Shown here: positions 34,712 to 44,500 of the stretch, piece by piece | Position numbering within the stretch: position 1 is the first letter of the stretch | Layout of the letters: each line of letters starts with the position of its first letter | Assembly (NCBI RefSeq): GCF_900177645.1 | Contig: NZ_FXAO01000008.1 | Span: 62,001-126,000 of the forward strand | Source of the DNA: Arenibacter troitsensis | Lineage (GTDB): Bacteria; Bacteroidota; Bacteroidia; Flavobacteriales; Flavobacteriaceae | DNA: 64,000 bases | Reading direction: 5' to 3' | Position numbers and translations under genes: made by a program | Notes under the pieces: generated by a model | The model's input: the letters and a program-made list of their open reading frames with translations, nothing else | Databases searched by the model: none | Told to the model about the DNA's origin: nothing

Positions 34712-35158
34712 TTAATCGTGTTGGGCATTATTGACTTCAATCCAATAGCCTTCCGGATCAGTAAGGTATATTTGTCGAACTCCATCCGTACGCAAGGTAA
34801 CCGCTCCTTTTGTCCCTGGCCAATCCTCATATTCAATATCGTTATCTTCCAAATGTTCAATAAAGGTTTCCAGGTTGGGCGTTGATAAACAGAGGTGCAT
34901 GGACTTATGCTTTTTTATGACCACGGTATCCTTATAAATGAGATGCAACTGTGAATTGCCCTGGACCTGAAACCAACGAAATCCCGGTGCCTTGTCCGGA
35001 TGTGGGATTTCCTTTAACTTAAGAATATTGGAGTAGAAATCCGCAGTAGCATCAAGATGGTTGACGATCAAGGAAGAATGGTCTATCTTAAAATCGAAGT
35101 CTTGCGCATTGGCTTGTAGTATAAAAAAACTGAGAAGCAGCAATATGGGCTTGTACAT
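34712..35158 (-). CDS. Exported VOC (glyoxalase-like) protein
   Basis: A 148-residue protein with signal peptide MYKPILLLLSFFILQANAQ and one vicinal oxygen chelate domain: DHSSLIVNHLDATADFYSNI, FRWFQVQGNSQLHLIY, and QIYLTDPEGYWIEVNN, whose His and Glu are metal ligands. VOC enzymes are usually cytoplasmic, so export is uncommon. The reaction is unknown. Confidence 0.85.
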   Translation of the reverse strand: MYKPILLLLSFFILQANAQDFDFKIDHSSLIVNHLDATADFYSNILKLKEIPHPDKAPGFRWFQVQGNSQLHLIYKDTVVIKKHKSMHLCLSTPNLETFIEHLEDNDIEYEDWPGTKGAVTLRTDGVRQIYLTDPEGYWIEVNNAQHD

Positions 35159-35270
35159 GTATATTAGAAATTAATTTTAGTTGGAAAGAAAGGTAAATAA
35201 AAATGAATCAATTCATTCAGGCTAATTTACTTTTATGCTAATTTTTAGGAAATTGTCATTTATTCCATGC

Positions 35271-35951
35271 TCAATTTAGTTTTTGATCACCAGTCAATAA
35301 TCCGCGTACCATTAAATATTGAGCTGTGGCATAGGTGCCCATTACCAGAAAATGTGACCCTGGTATGGCCACAAGAAACTTATTGACGGCCAAAATACTA
35401 TCGGATAAGATAAAGAACAGTGCCCCCATAAATACCAATTTGAAACTTGTGTAATCTACCAGGTCTTTTCTACCAAAAGCCGTAATGGTCATGATCAAAA
35501 TACCTAGGATATAAATTATTACAGGGACTTTTAGCGTACCCAAATTGTCCTGTAGCACCATGAACAGGGCAATGCCGTAGGCCAGAAGCGATACCGCCAC
35601 AAAGCGAATTTCTTGCTTTAAAACAATTTTACCCTGGATAAGAAATACTACGGAATAACTTATATGGGCCAAGAGAAAAGCTATTAGTCCAAGCATAAAA
35701 TATAAAGGGGAGAGGTGATCATAAAGTAAAAGTATGTCTCCCGTTAAGGAAAATAATAGTGCCATTAGGGTGTAACGATAAATCTTTTTGTCCAACCGGC
35801 TTCCGCATATCCCAAAAAGCAATATTAGCGTAAGAAGAATAAGAGGCTTGGTAAATTGCCTCATGCCCTGAAAGTGAAAGTATCCCGTTAAGAGGTCTAA
35901 AAGCACCATAAAAACATATAGACCTAAAAAGGTATTCTGCCTTAACTTCAT
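35271..35951 (-). CDS. Lysoplasmalogenase (YhhN/TMEM86) family membrane protein
   Basis: A 226-residue, eight-helix membrane protein. The family motifs FSLTGDILLLYD and GLIAFLLAHISYSVVF are present, along with FILSDSILAVNKF near the end. Eukaryotic TMEM86B hydrolyses lysoplasmalogens; bacterial substrates are not established. It lies 19 bases after the SemiSWEET-like gene. Confidence 0.85.
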   Translation of the reverse strand: MKLRQNTFLGLYVFMVLLDLLTGYFHFQGMRQFTKPLILLTLILLFGICGSRLDKKIYRYTLMALLFSLTGDILLLYDHLSPLYFMLGLIAFLLAHISYSVVFLIQGKIVLKQEIRFVAVSLLAYGIALFMVLQDNLGTLKVPVIIYILGILIMTITAFGRKDLVDYTSFKLVFMGALFFILSDSILAVNKFLVAIPGSHFLVMGTYATAQYLMVRGLLTGDQKLN

Positions 35952-35970
35952 CCTAAAAAATATAGTAATG

Positions 35971-36270
35971 TTATGTTTTTGAGGTATACAGTTTTCTTTT
36001 TCTTACCACAATAAAACAGAGGGCCAATTGAAGGACCACTGCAACTGCGTTGGTTAGCCAAAGGGCAATGGTATTAAAACGTATACCGTAAAAACACCAA
36101 AATAGATATATAAATACCCAGCCAAAAATAAAGCCGTTGGAAAGGCTGCTGGGCCCCTTATAGCGGTATTCTTTATATACTTGTAGGGCAATAACCAGAC
36201 AGGCGCTAAGACCAGCTGCAATACCGATGCTTTCAAAAATGTTTTCTGGGATGCTGTGAATGATATTCAT
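35971..36270 (-). CDS. SemiSWEET-like three-helix membrane protein
   Basis: A 99-residue protein with three membrane helices and the MtN3/PQ-loop layout: IGIAAGLSACLVIALQVYKE, a YKGPSSLSNGFIFGWVFIYL helix 2, and LWLTNAVAVVLQLALCFIVV as helix 3. The usual Pro-Gln of helix 1 is replaced (ALQVYK). SemiSWEETs dimerise to carry sugars; the changed motif leaves the substrate uncertain. Confidence 0.65.
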   Translation of the reverse strand: MNIIHSIPENIFESIGIAAGLSACLVIALQVYKEYRYKGPSSLSNGFIFGWVFIYLFWCFYGIRFNTIALWLTNAVAVVLQLALCFIVVRKRKLYTSKT

Positions 36271-36318
36271 AAAATGCGGGCTTACGGTTTTAAATATTGA
36301 TTGCTTATTGGTTGGTAA

Positions 36319-36978
36319 TTATTCACTTCTATATTTTAACATGATGTCCTTGAACAACTCACTGGTGGAAGGAGGGGTATAGCTAATGGCATTTGCACCG
36401 GCCTCTATAGTTTTAATAATGTCCTCTTCTATATGGCCTCCAGTGGCCAAAATTGCTATATCACTGTCAATATCCCTAATTCGCTTAACTATATCGGCAG
36501 TTTTACCGGCTCCAGATACGTTAAAAATATCCACACCTGCTGCTATTCTACCCTTTATATCATCTTTTTCAGAAACAATGGTAATGGTTACCGGAATATC
36601 TATTTTAAGCTTTAATCTCTCTATAAGTTCATTGGGAGTTGGTTTATTTAGGACCACCCCCAAGGCACCTTGAAACTCCGCATGCAGTGCCAATTCCACG
36701 GATCTCTTTCCTGTGGTAATTCCACCGCCAACCCCACAGAATATAGGCTTGTCGGCAGCTAAAATTAAGGCATGACTAATTAAGGGCTGGGGAGTAAAGG
36801 GATAGACCGCAATAATGGCATTGGCATTGGTGTTTCTAATAATGGCCACATCTGTACTGAATAGGAACGATTTTAACAATTGTCCAAAAACCCGTATTCC
36901 GGAACAGGAGTTGATTATCTCCGGTACCTCCACGATATTTTTTCTCAGTTTACTGCCAAAAGAAGGTACCTTGATCAT
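36319..36978 (-). CDS. Conserved TIM-barrel-like protein, often labelled hydrolase
   Basis: A 219-residue protein: STDVAIIRNTNANAIIAVYP, IFCGVGGGITTGKRSVELAL, GVVLNKPTPNELIERL, DIFNVSGAGKTADIV, and ILATGGHIEEDIIKTIEAGA. The glycine-rich loops after beta strands resemble phosphate-binding TIM barrels such as nitronate monooxygenase and IMP dehydrogenase. Databases label similar proteins as hydrolases without evidence I know of. It starts the run leading through SemiSWEET-like and YhhN-like genes. Confidence 0.6.
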   Translation of the reverse strand: MIKVPSFGSKLRKNIVEVPEIINSCSGIRVFGQLLKSFLFSTDVAIIRNTNANAIIAVYPFTPQPLISHALILAADKPIFCGVGGGITTGKRSVELALHAEFQGALGVVLNKPTPNELIERLKLKIDIPVTITIVSEKDDIKGRIAAGVDIFNVSGAGKTADIVKRIRDIDSDIAILATGGHIEEDIIKTIEAGANAISYTPPSTSELFKDIMLKYRSE

Positions 36979-37121
36979 AATGCAGCATGAATTAGGTTGA
37001 TAGGAAGAACAAGAAGGATGGTAAATTTGCCTTAAACTTGACCTTATTAAATATAGTCTTTTTTTAATTGGTATAGACAGGAAAAATAGGTGTAATAACC
37101 TTTTGGGGCCAAGACAACCCC

Positions 37122-37715
37122 CTACAATTTTATACCCCGAGTAGTAAAGGAGATACCCTGTTGCCCAGTGGTGGAGATCATAACGGCTTCAAAAATGGGC
37201 TCGTGATTATGTGATTCCACTGCCCAATCGAAAACAAAATTTGCTCCTGTCCCCCCGTATTCATCATCCTGATCAATGACAATTTCAATGGTTTCCAAAG
37301 GCTTCAGATATATAGGTTTGTTAAAATAGGTACGGATAAGATCGCCCTGGGTATTGTAATATTCAGCTTTTAAAATATAAATGGAATCGGTGTTGCTTAC
37401 ATTTCTCATACTTGCCGTAGCCGTTAAATGATGCAGCGTTCTTGCCGTTCCATCGTATATGGACGAGTAAATGGACAAATAGGAACTACCTTTTATAAGT
37501 GAGTCCTGTTCGGGTAGGGCCAAGTATCTCTTTTCCCAATTAACAGGATCTATATGACTAACTGTCTTTTCCTCGGAACAACTTATAATTACAAGCAGGG
37601 AGCAGAGGGCAAGACATATTTTTATTCCTTTTAAATAGAAACTTTTGAGAAATATATTAATCATTCTTTTAGACTTCGTTTTAAACATTGCATCATTAAA
37701 ACTTAAAACCGCCAC
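37122..37715 (-). CDS. DUF3124 lipoprotein
   Basis: A protein of up to 197 residues; a second ATG at codon 18 (MINIFLKSFYLKGIKICLAL) gives a normal signal ending LVIISCSEE, with the lipidated Cys. The body has the DUF3124 pattern VSIYSSIYDG-like (LSIYSSIYDGTARTLHHLTA), YYNTQGDLIRTYFNKPIYLK, then ETIEIVIDQDDEYGGTGANF. Surface or periplasmic; role unknown. Confidence 0.85.
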   Translation of the reverse strand: MAVLSFNDAMFKTKSKRMINIFLKSFYLKGIKICLALCSLLVIISCSEEKTVSHIDPVNWEKRYLALPEQDSLIKGSSYLSIYSSIYDGTARTLHHLTATASMRNVSNTDSIYILKAEYYNTQGDLIRTYFNKPIYLKPLETIEIVIDQDDEYGGTGANFVFDWAVESHNHEPIFEAVMISTTGQQGISFTTRGIKL

Positions 37716-37799
37716 GGCCGTTACGATCGCTTAGTCCTGCATAAAGATACTCTTTAATTGGAAAATCGTACATGGCAAATTAAGGATAGATGTAAGTTT

Positions 37800-38030
37800 C
37801 TAAATTTTGCCGTTCATGTAAAACGATAAGGCTCCGGACGGACATTTCATGATCTGGGATTTCAATTGTTCGGTGGTGGCCATTTCCGGCTTTATCCACG
37901 GTTTCCCTTTTGGATCGTATACCTCTGGTAAGGTTTTGACACATACTCCGGCGTGAATACATTTTGAAGGTTTCCAGACCACTGTAATTTCACCATTGGT
38001 GTATTCCTTTGTATTTTCTTTCTGTTCCAT
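37800..38030 (-). CDS. YjdI-like 4Fe-4S mono-cluster protein
   Basis: A 76-residue protein of the YjdI/Fer4_19 family. KCIHAGVCVKTLPEVYD and IMKCPSGALSFY give the cysteines expected to hold one iron-sulfur cluster. It follows the GNAT-like YjdJ gene after 2 bases, the same pairing as in E. coli (yjdI-yjdJ). Role unproven; redox or stress response is inferred. Confidence 0.9.
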   Translation of the reverse strand: MEQKENTKEYTNGEITVVWKPSKCIHAGVCVKTLPEVYDPKGKPWIKPEMATTEQLKSQIMKCPSGALSFYMNGKI

Positions 38031-38032
38031 TT

Positions 38033-38329
38033 TTACGCTATATTAATTCCTTTTAACACTAACTTTTTCCAGTCGGGGTGCCTCTTTATATAGGAAGCCA
38101 CAAATGGGCACATGGGGATCAAGGTCAATTCTTTCTTTTCTATATCGTTCAGCACATCTTTAACAAGGGCGGATGCTACTCCTTGCCCTTCCAATTCCTT
38201 GGGAACCTCAGTATGGGTAAGATAAATTTTATCCTTGGCCCGTATATATTCAATTTTGGCAATAACGCCATCAATATGGTACTCATATTGCTTTCCTTCC
38301 GTATTATCAATTAGTTTGTAGTCCATCAC
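38033..38329 (-). CDS. YjdJ-like GNAT family N-acetyltransferase
   Basis: A 98-residue compact GNAT fold (COG2388 type): EYHIDGVIAKIEYIRAKDKI, THTEVPKELEGQGVASALVK with the acetyl-CoA-binding Q-x-x-G-x-A-like loop, and LIPMCPFVASYIKRHPDW. It is paired with yjdI downstream and 45 bases after the pirin gene. Confidence 0.9.
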   Translation of the reverse strand: MMDYKLIDNTEGKQYEYHIDGVIAKIEYIRAKDKIYLTHTEVPKELEGQGVASALVKDVLNDIEKKELTLIPMCPFVASYIKRHPDWKKLVLKGINIA

Positions 38330-38374
38330 TATTGTTTTAATTCGTTCTGTATAACCCTATTTCTAATTTACACT

Positions 38375-39253
38375 TTATTCCTCCAAATAGCCAAATTTGC
38401 CCAAATTATAATCTTTTATGGCCTGGGCTATTTCCTCACGGGTATTCATAACAAAAGGCCCTTGTGCGGCTATAGGTTCGTTAAGGGGTGCTCCACTCAA
38501 AATTAAAACAACTGACTTTTTCGTGGCCTCTAAACTAAAATCTTCCCCCTTATTTTCAAAGAGAACAAAATGATTCTCGGATACCGTCTGTGTTCCGTTC
38601 ACATTTATTTCCCCGGCAACGACCAACATGGCAGTGTTATAGTGTGCAGGAAAGCTAAAATCTGCTCTACCACCTTCTTCAATTCTTGCATTGAACATAT
38701 TTACTGGGGAAAATGTAGAGGCCGCACCTTCAATATTTTTATAGTTACCGGCTATGACTTCAATAAAACCATTATTATTTTTCAACTCATATTTATTTAT
38801 CTGGGCATTGGTAATTCCCTGATATTTTGGGGCGGACATTTTGTATTTGGCCGGAAGGTTTACCCAAAGTTGGGCCATTTGAAAATAACCGCCTTCCTTG
38901 CTAAATTTCTCTTCATGATATTCTTTATGGAGTATCCCAGAGGCTGCGGTCATCCATTGTACATCCCCCTCGCCAATAACGCCACTGTTGCCCGAACTAT
39001 CATGATGGGCCACTTTTCCTTGATAGGCTATGGTAACCGTTTCAAAACCCCGGTGAGGATGTACACTTACACCTCTAGGTTTCTCGGTAGGAGGGAAGTA
39101 AAACGGGGAATTGTAGTCCAAAAGGATAAAGGGATCCATTCGTTCCATATCCAACCTAAAACCACTGGGGATAAAATTATGTACCCTAAACCCGTCACCC
39201 ACATAATGCGGTTCCCTTGGAGCCACTACTATTTCTATATTCTTTGTATTCAT
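38375..39253 (-). CDS. Pirin family protein
   Basis: A 292-residue bicupin. The N-terminal cupin has the metal motif SVHPHRGFETVTIAYQGKVA (His-x-His) and EGDVQWMTAASGILHKEYHE, typical of pirins and quercetinase-like YhaK. Pirins are iron proteins acting as redox-sensitive cofactors or dioxygenases. Neighbours (Crp, YjdJ, YjdI) fit a redox-stress cluster. Confidence 0.92.
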   Translation of the reverse strand: MNTKNIEIVVAPREPHYVGDGFRVHNFIPSGFRLDMERMDPFILLDYNSPFYFPPTEKPRGVSVHPHRGFETVTIAYQGKVAHHDSSGNSGVIGEGDVQWMTAASGILHKEYHEEKFSKEGGYFQMAQLWVNLPAKYKMSAPKYQGITNAQINKYELKNNNGFIEVIAGNYKNIEGAASTFSPVNMFNARIEEGGRADFSFPAHYNTAMLVVAGEINVNGTQTVSENHFVLFENKGEDFSLEATKKSVVLILSGAPLNEPIAAQGPFVMNTREEIAQAIKDYNLGKFGYLEE

Positions 39254-39333
39254 GAATATCTATTTATTAATCTTATGGCAATAATACAAGGATAAGGGGA
39301 TTTGTGCATTGATGTATGATAAGTAATACCGGC

Positions 39334-39924
39334 CTAGTTGGGTTTAAAGTTCTTATGTGCCAATTCCTTACGTACCCTGCTCAGACTTTCCGGGGTAATG
39401 CCCAAATAGGAAGCGATCATCCATTGTGGTACCCTTAGCGTTAGATCCGGGTACAATTTTATAAAATTCATATATCTCAATTCCGCACTCGCGCTCAATA
39501 AAAGATTAATTCGTTTTTGTTGGTGTCGAATATGGTTCTGAAGGGCTATTTGATTGTAGTTCCTAAAGGAAGCACTTATTTCACTGGCTTCATTTATAAA
39601 ATCCGAACTAATTAAAACCACCTTGGTATCCTCTACGGCATCGATAAACAAATCTGAAGGCTCATTAAAAAAAGCAGAGCTACGATCGGAAACGATCCAA
39701 TTTTCGGAACCGAATTGTATTATATGTTCCTTGCCAGCATCATCTACCGTGTAGGAGCGTAAGAGACCGTTTTCAACAAAAAAGGAATGTCTACAAACTT
39801 CTCCCGAACGTAAGAGTAATTCGCCTTTTTCAACATTCCTTAATTCTACTTTTTTGATAAGCAGTTCAAATTCAGGTTCCGCTATATTCGCCTTGGTCTT
39901 TAGGTACTTAGTGAAGTTTTGCAT
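39334..39924 (-). CDS. Crp/Fnr family transcriptional regulator
   Basis: A 196-residue regulator: cNMP-like barrel (EKGELLLRSGEVCRHSFFVE, NGLLRSYTVDD) and HTH ending RVPQWMIASYLGITPESLSR. Upstream of pirin on the same strand (80 bases apart), which it may control. It starts 8 bases after the DUF1801 gene stop, so those two are likely co-transcribed. Confidence 0.9.
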   Translation of the reverse strand: MQNFTKYLKTKANIAEPEFELLIKKVELRNVEKGELLLRSGEVCRHSFFVENGLLRSYTVDDAGKEHIIQFGSENWIVSDRSSAFFNEPSDLFIDAVEDTKVVLISSDFINEASEISASFRNYNQIALQNHIRHQQKRINLLLSASAELRYMNFIKLYPDLTLRVPQWMIASYLGITPESLSRVRKELAHKNFKPN

Positions 39925-39932
39925 GTAAATAT

Positions 39933-40361
39933 TTATTGGGAATGTTTGTTTTTATAATGAAGGTAGGATGATCTTATCATTTCGGAAAGAACGTCCATAT
40001 CAATATTCGATAGGCGTTTTATATACAGACAGGCTTTGCCCGTTTTGTGGGGGCCCAATTGTTCCAAAAGCTCTTGATTATTGGAAAATCCCGACATGAT
40101 GTAGATGGAAAAATTGGCTTTTCTAGGGGAAAATCCCGTGATGCACATATCGCCTTCCCGACCTGAATCGTATTTATAATGAAAACTACCAAAGCCGACT
40201 ATACTTTCGCCCCACATTATAGGCGGTTCGTGGGTAATGTTTTTGAACAATTCCAATAATATATGTGCTTCCCTACGTCTTTCTGCGTCCTCAATGGAGT
40301 CTAAAAAAGCTACAACGGATTTATTGTTCGCTTTGGTTTTGTTCTCTGTCATAGCTTCCAC
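39933..40361 (-). CDS. DUF1801 family protein
   Basis: A 142-residue protein matching DUF1801: VVAFLDSIEDAERRREAHIL, PIMWGESIVGFGSFHYKYDS, and GKACLYIKRLSNIDMDVLSE. The fold is related to YdhG/frataxin-like domains, and no reaction is known. First gene of the DUF1801-Crp pair. Confidence 0.85.
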   Translation of the reverse strand: MEAMTENKTKANNKSVVAFLDSIEDAERRREAHILLELFKNITHEPPIMWGESIVGFGSFHYKYDSGREGDMCITGFSPRKANFSIYIMSGFSNNQELLEQLGPHKTGKACLYIKRLSNIDMDVLSEMIRSSYLHYKNKHSQ

Positions 40362-40526
40362 ATTGGAGTTCTATAAATTTACTAAAAAAGGAGTAATGAC
40401 ATACTGCTTAAGTATCAATATCGCTTTTGAAGATATTATCATTAGTTGGGCATAATACGATAGTCCCACTTCCAGATTAGGCTTTTAATATGTAATTTAG
40501 CATAAACATTCTAAACACTTATCAAC

Positions 40527-41372
40527 ATGAAAAAAATAGCGCTTTTTGTTTTTATGATTGCTGTATCCTTTGGAGTACAGTCTCAGATCACAACTCCGGC
40601 GGCGAGTCCGTCCTCTACCTTGATCCAAAAGGTTGGATTGACCGACGTAAAGGTCGAATATTCCAGGCCATCCATGCGTGGCAGAACCATTTTTGGGGAT
40701 TTGGTGCCTTATGATAAATTATGGAGAACAGGGGCCAACGCCAGGACCAAAATAACCTTTAGTGAAAATGTAAAAATTGGTAATCAAGAACTTACAGCTG
40801 GTTCTTACGCCATTTATACTAAGCCCGGTGCAACTTCCTGGGAAGTTATATTTTATACCGAAGCCGATGGGGGAGGAACTCCCGCTACTTGGGACGAAAG
40901 TAAAGTTGCCGCTAAAACAACGGCTCAAGTGCAAAATCTTCCATTTGAGGTTGAAACTTTTACAATATCCTTAGACGGCCTTTCAGATAACGGTGCCACA
41001 TTAGGTATGTATTGGTCAGATGTTTATGTAGGGGTAAAGTTTGATGTTCCTACGGACAAAGCGGTGACCAGTGCTATAGAAAAGGTAATGAAAGGACCGG
41101 ATGCCAACGATTATTATTGGGCTGCCGTATATTATATGAATGCCGATAAGGATATCAATAAGGCCAAGGAATGGATGGATAAAGCCATGAGCATGACTGA
41201 GAAACCCGCTTTTTGGCAGTTGAGACAACAATCCTTGATCTACGCTAAGGCCGGTGACAAAAAACAAGCCATTGAAACAGCAAAAAAATCTTTGGCCGCT
41301 GCCGAAGCTGCTGGTAATGATGACTATATTAAGATGAACAAAGACTCCCTGAAAGAGTGGGGGGCTAAGTAG
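40527..41372 (+). CDS. Exported DUF2911 protein with C-terminal TPR-like helices
   Basis: A 281-residue protein with signal peptide MKKIALFVFMIAVSFGVQSQ. The DUF2911 domain is clear: LTDVKVEYSRPSMRGRTIFG, LWRTGANARTKITFSENVKI, and YAIYTKPGATSWEVIFYTEA. The C-terminal third is helical with a repeat-like pattern (NDYYWAAVYYMNADKDINKA, KPAFWQLRQQSLIYAKAGDK). Common in Bacteroidota; function unknown. A hairpin terminator follows. Confidence 0.9.
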   Translation: MKKIALFVFMIAVSFGVQSQITTPAASPSSTLIQKVGLTDVKVEYSRPSMRGRTIFGDLVPYDKLWRTGANARTKITFSENVKIGNQELTAGSYAIYTKPGATSWEVIFYTEADGGGTPATWDESKVAAKTTAQVQNLPFEVETFTISLDGLSDNGATLGMYWSDVYVGVKFDVPTDKAVTSAIEKVMKGPDANDYYWAAVYYMNADKDINKAKEWMDKAMSMTEKPAFWQLRQQSLIYAKAGDKKQAIETAKKSLAAAEAAGNDDYIKMNKDSLKEWGAK

Positions 41373-41392
41373 TAATATCTTAGTACCAAATA

Positions 41393-41424
41393 AAAAAAAG
41401 CTCACTTATTGGTGGGCTTTTTTT
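41393..41424 (+). terminator. Terminator of the DUF2911 gene
   Basis: AAAAAAAGCTCAC (41393-41405) pairs with GTGGGCTTTTTTT (41412-41424), with one T-G wobble and a 6-base loop, and ends in a T run. Confidence 0.85.
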
Positions 41425-41564
41425 GTTAGTTTGATTGTCCCGTCCTAAAATAGGTTGACACAGATGGTATTATTTTTTAAGTTTAAAATAATATACTAAA
41501 TAAGAATTATTGACTTTTTCAGTTTTATTAATCTCTAACAAATCTTTTATTATTGGCAATTTTT

Positions 41565-44500
41565 TTATGGTTTAGAGTAATTCTTTATTTGTTCATAAAA
41601 ATGGGTCTTGTCGTTATTGTTTGCTACAATAACCCATTTTTTATCTCCGTTAAAAACCGAAATAATTTTTTTAGCATCCTTGTTGGCAAAAAAACCACTT
41701 TCCTTAACGCCCAATGGGTCAAAACCACCTTTCCCATCTCCCAATAATAATACTCCGGTTCCGGCATCGTTCCGTGGCGTTTCGATTTCTGATACAAACA
41801 AATTCCCTATCACCAATACATCAAGTTTGCCATCGTCATTAAAATCTTCCAATAACATATCATTGATATTGGATAATTGAGCCATATTAGGTAATGCGGA
41901 AACCTTGAAATTACCATTGCCCAAATTCTCGATATAGGATGAAGCAAAAGTATCTGCTTTATAATGGAGCGATCTTTCCAAATTTTCTTTTCCATAAACT
42001 TGATCTAGTTCCATAGAGGCGAATAGATCATACTTTTTTATTTTGTCTTTAAGTCCTGGTATTTGTTCCGATGAACATGAAAATCCTCTTAATGGATAAT
42101 GCTTTTCGCCATTGTAATACCCCAGCACAATATCATAATTACCATTATTATCAAAATCATTATAGTAAATATCAAAGGGTTTTTCTGGAGAAGTTTTATA
42201 TTTATAATTTAACCCGATATTTCCAGCTACAAAATCAATATCCCCATCTTGGTCAAAATCCCCTTTATCGAGGCTAAACCACCAACCCGATGTTCCATCC
42301 AATACCGGATTTGCTATTTTATTCAAAATTCCTTGGCTATTTTTAAATATTGTTATAGGCATCCATTCTCCGACAACAATAAGGTCTTTATGGCCGTCAT
42401 TGTCATAATCACTCCACACCGCATCTGTTACCATTCCCAAACTGTCTAATTCTGGAGCAACTTCCATGGTACGGTTTACTAATTGTCCGTTTTCATTTTT
42501 TAAGAGCATACTGGTTGCTGGTCTGGGGTAATTATGGGGTTCATGTCTTCCTCCAACAAAAAGATCCAAATCCCCATCCTTGTCAAAATCCTCTGCGATA
42601 ACTTTGGAACCACTTATACTATAAATATTTAGGATGGTATCTTTTGCGAAACCACCTTTACCATTATTCAAATATAGTCGATCTAAATAATGAGAGTCAT
42701 TTCCTTCATATTCATTTCCGCCACTAACCACATATAAATCCTGAAATCCATCCCCATTAATATCAACAAACAAGGCGTCTACATCTTCGTAATCTGCGTC
42801 CTTTTTCCAATTTTCATCTTGCATTTTTGAAAAGCCACCATTTTTATCCGCGATATATAGTGATGCCTCTACACCAAAGGCCCCACCAATATAAATATCT
42901 TCCAAGCCATCATTATTAACATCTCCTTTTGCCAATGCAGGTCCAAACTGGGACATTTTATGGGGTAACAAAACTTGATAATCATAATCGTTAAATTCAT
43001 TTTCTTTATGACTATAATCAAATGGCAAATCCTTTTGTGACTCTTTGAAAAATGATGGATTATCTTTTAAGCTGGAGTTGGGTTTATATATGCCATTGGT
43101 CATATTTAAATTTAATAATTGATTGGTTTTAACGTTCTTTAAAACTTCGTAAGTATCGTTAGGCCATTGAACCAGAATACTGTCAATAACCATGGCAGTA
43201 TTTAACCCAAAATGCAAAATGGGCTCACTTGTTGAATATATACCCCTCACATTAGTATGTTCCAAAAATTGCATATTCCCATTATCGTATAATGTAATTT
43301 TTGTTCCAAAAAGAGCTCTATTGCTTGAGTCATTTAGTCTTATCCTCAAATAATTAGTTGAGTCAAACTTTTCCGAGTTGTTTTTATATACGAAGGCTTT
43401 TTCATTAATATTATTGACTATTAGATCCAGATCTCCATCATTGTCCAAATCGGCGTAGGCCGAACCATTGGAAAATGATTCTTCCTTAAGTCCCCAGTCC
43501 TCAATTACCTTTCTAAAATTGAGGTCTCCCATGTTTTTATAAGCATAATTTTGTAATGGCTGTGAAGGAAGAACGGATAGAATCTTATCTAAGTCTAAAA
43601 TATCGAAAATACTTGTAATGTTACCACCTTGCGGGTTTTCTTCCAAATACTTAAAAGTTGCTTCGTTAATTAGGCTTCCTACTTTTTTATCTGCATCAGT
43701 GTTTCTAATATCATGAAGAAGACCGTTGGTAATATAGGTGTCCTTTAAACCATCATTATCAAAATCAGCAATTAGGTTGGACCAACTCCAATCGGTTGCA
43801 GCCATCCCAGTAATTTGTGCAACATCACTTAAGGTTCCGTTTCCATTATTTAACTGTAAGGCATTATACATATACTGATAGTGCCCACCTTCATCCACAA
43901 CTTTCCAAAACGAATCAGGATTCATTCCACTCATGTTCGATTTTAATCTGAAATTGTCCTCGGCAACCATGTCCACCACAAAAATATCCAAGAGAGCATC
44001 ATTGTTAATATCAGCAATATCTACACCCATACTATAATAGGACATATGGTTAAGCACCTTGTCGGCAACATTGGTGAATGTACCATCCTTATTGTTCAAA
44101 AGTAGAAAATCCGGTGCATTAAAATCATTGGCAACGTAGATATCCGTCCAACCATCGTTATTGATATCACTTGCTGAAACTCCATTGGGGAATCCGGTAA
44201 GTAGTAGTCCCGCTTCCTTAGTTTTTTCAATAAAAAAATCCTTGCCTGTGTTCTTAAATAGTTTTATATGATATTCCTCTCTAAGCAAAGTTGTGCCAGA
44301 AAATTCGGAATAGCTTCCAGGATTTGGTGGCTGGGTCAATAAAAATAAATCTAACAACCCATCTTTGTCATAATCTAAAAAAGTGGCGTGCCTTGTCCTT
44401 TGGGAATCAGCCACACCATATTTTGAGGCAGACTCCACAAATTTTCCGTCTCCATTATTTATATATAAGAGATTGGTTCTCCACTCGGGCTTGTCGTCAT

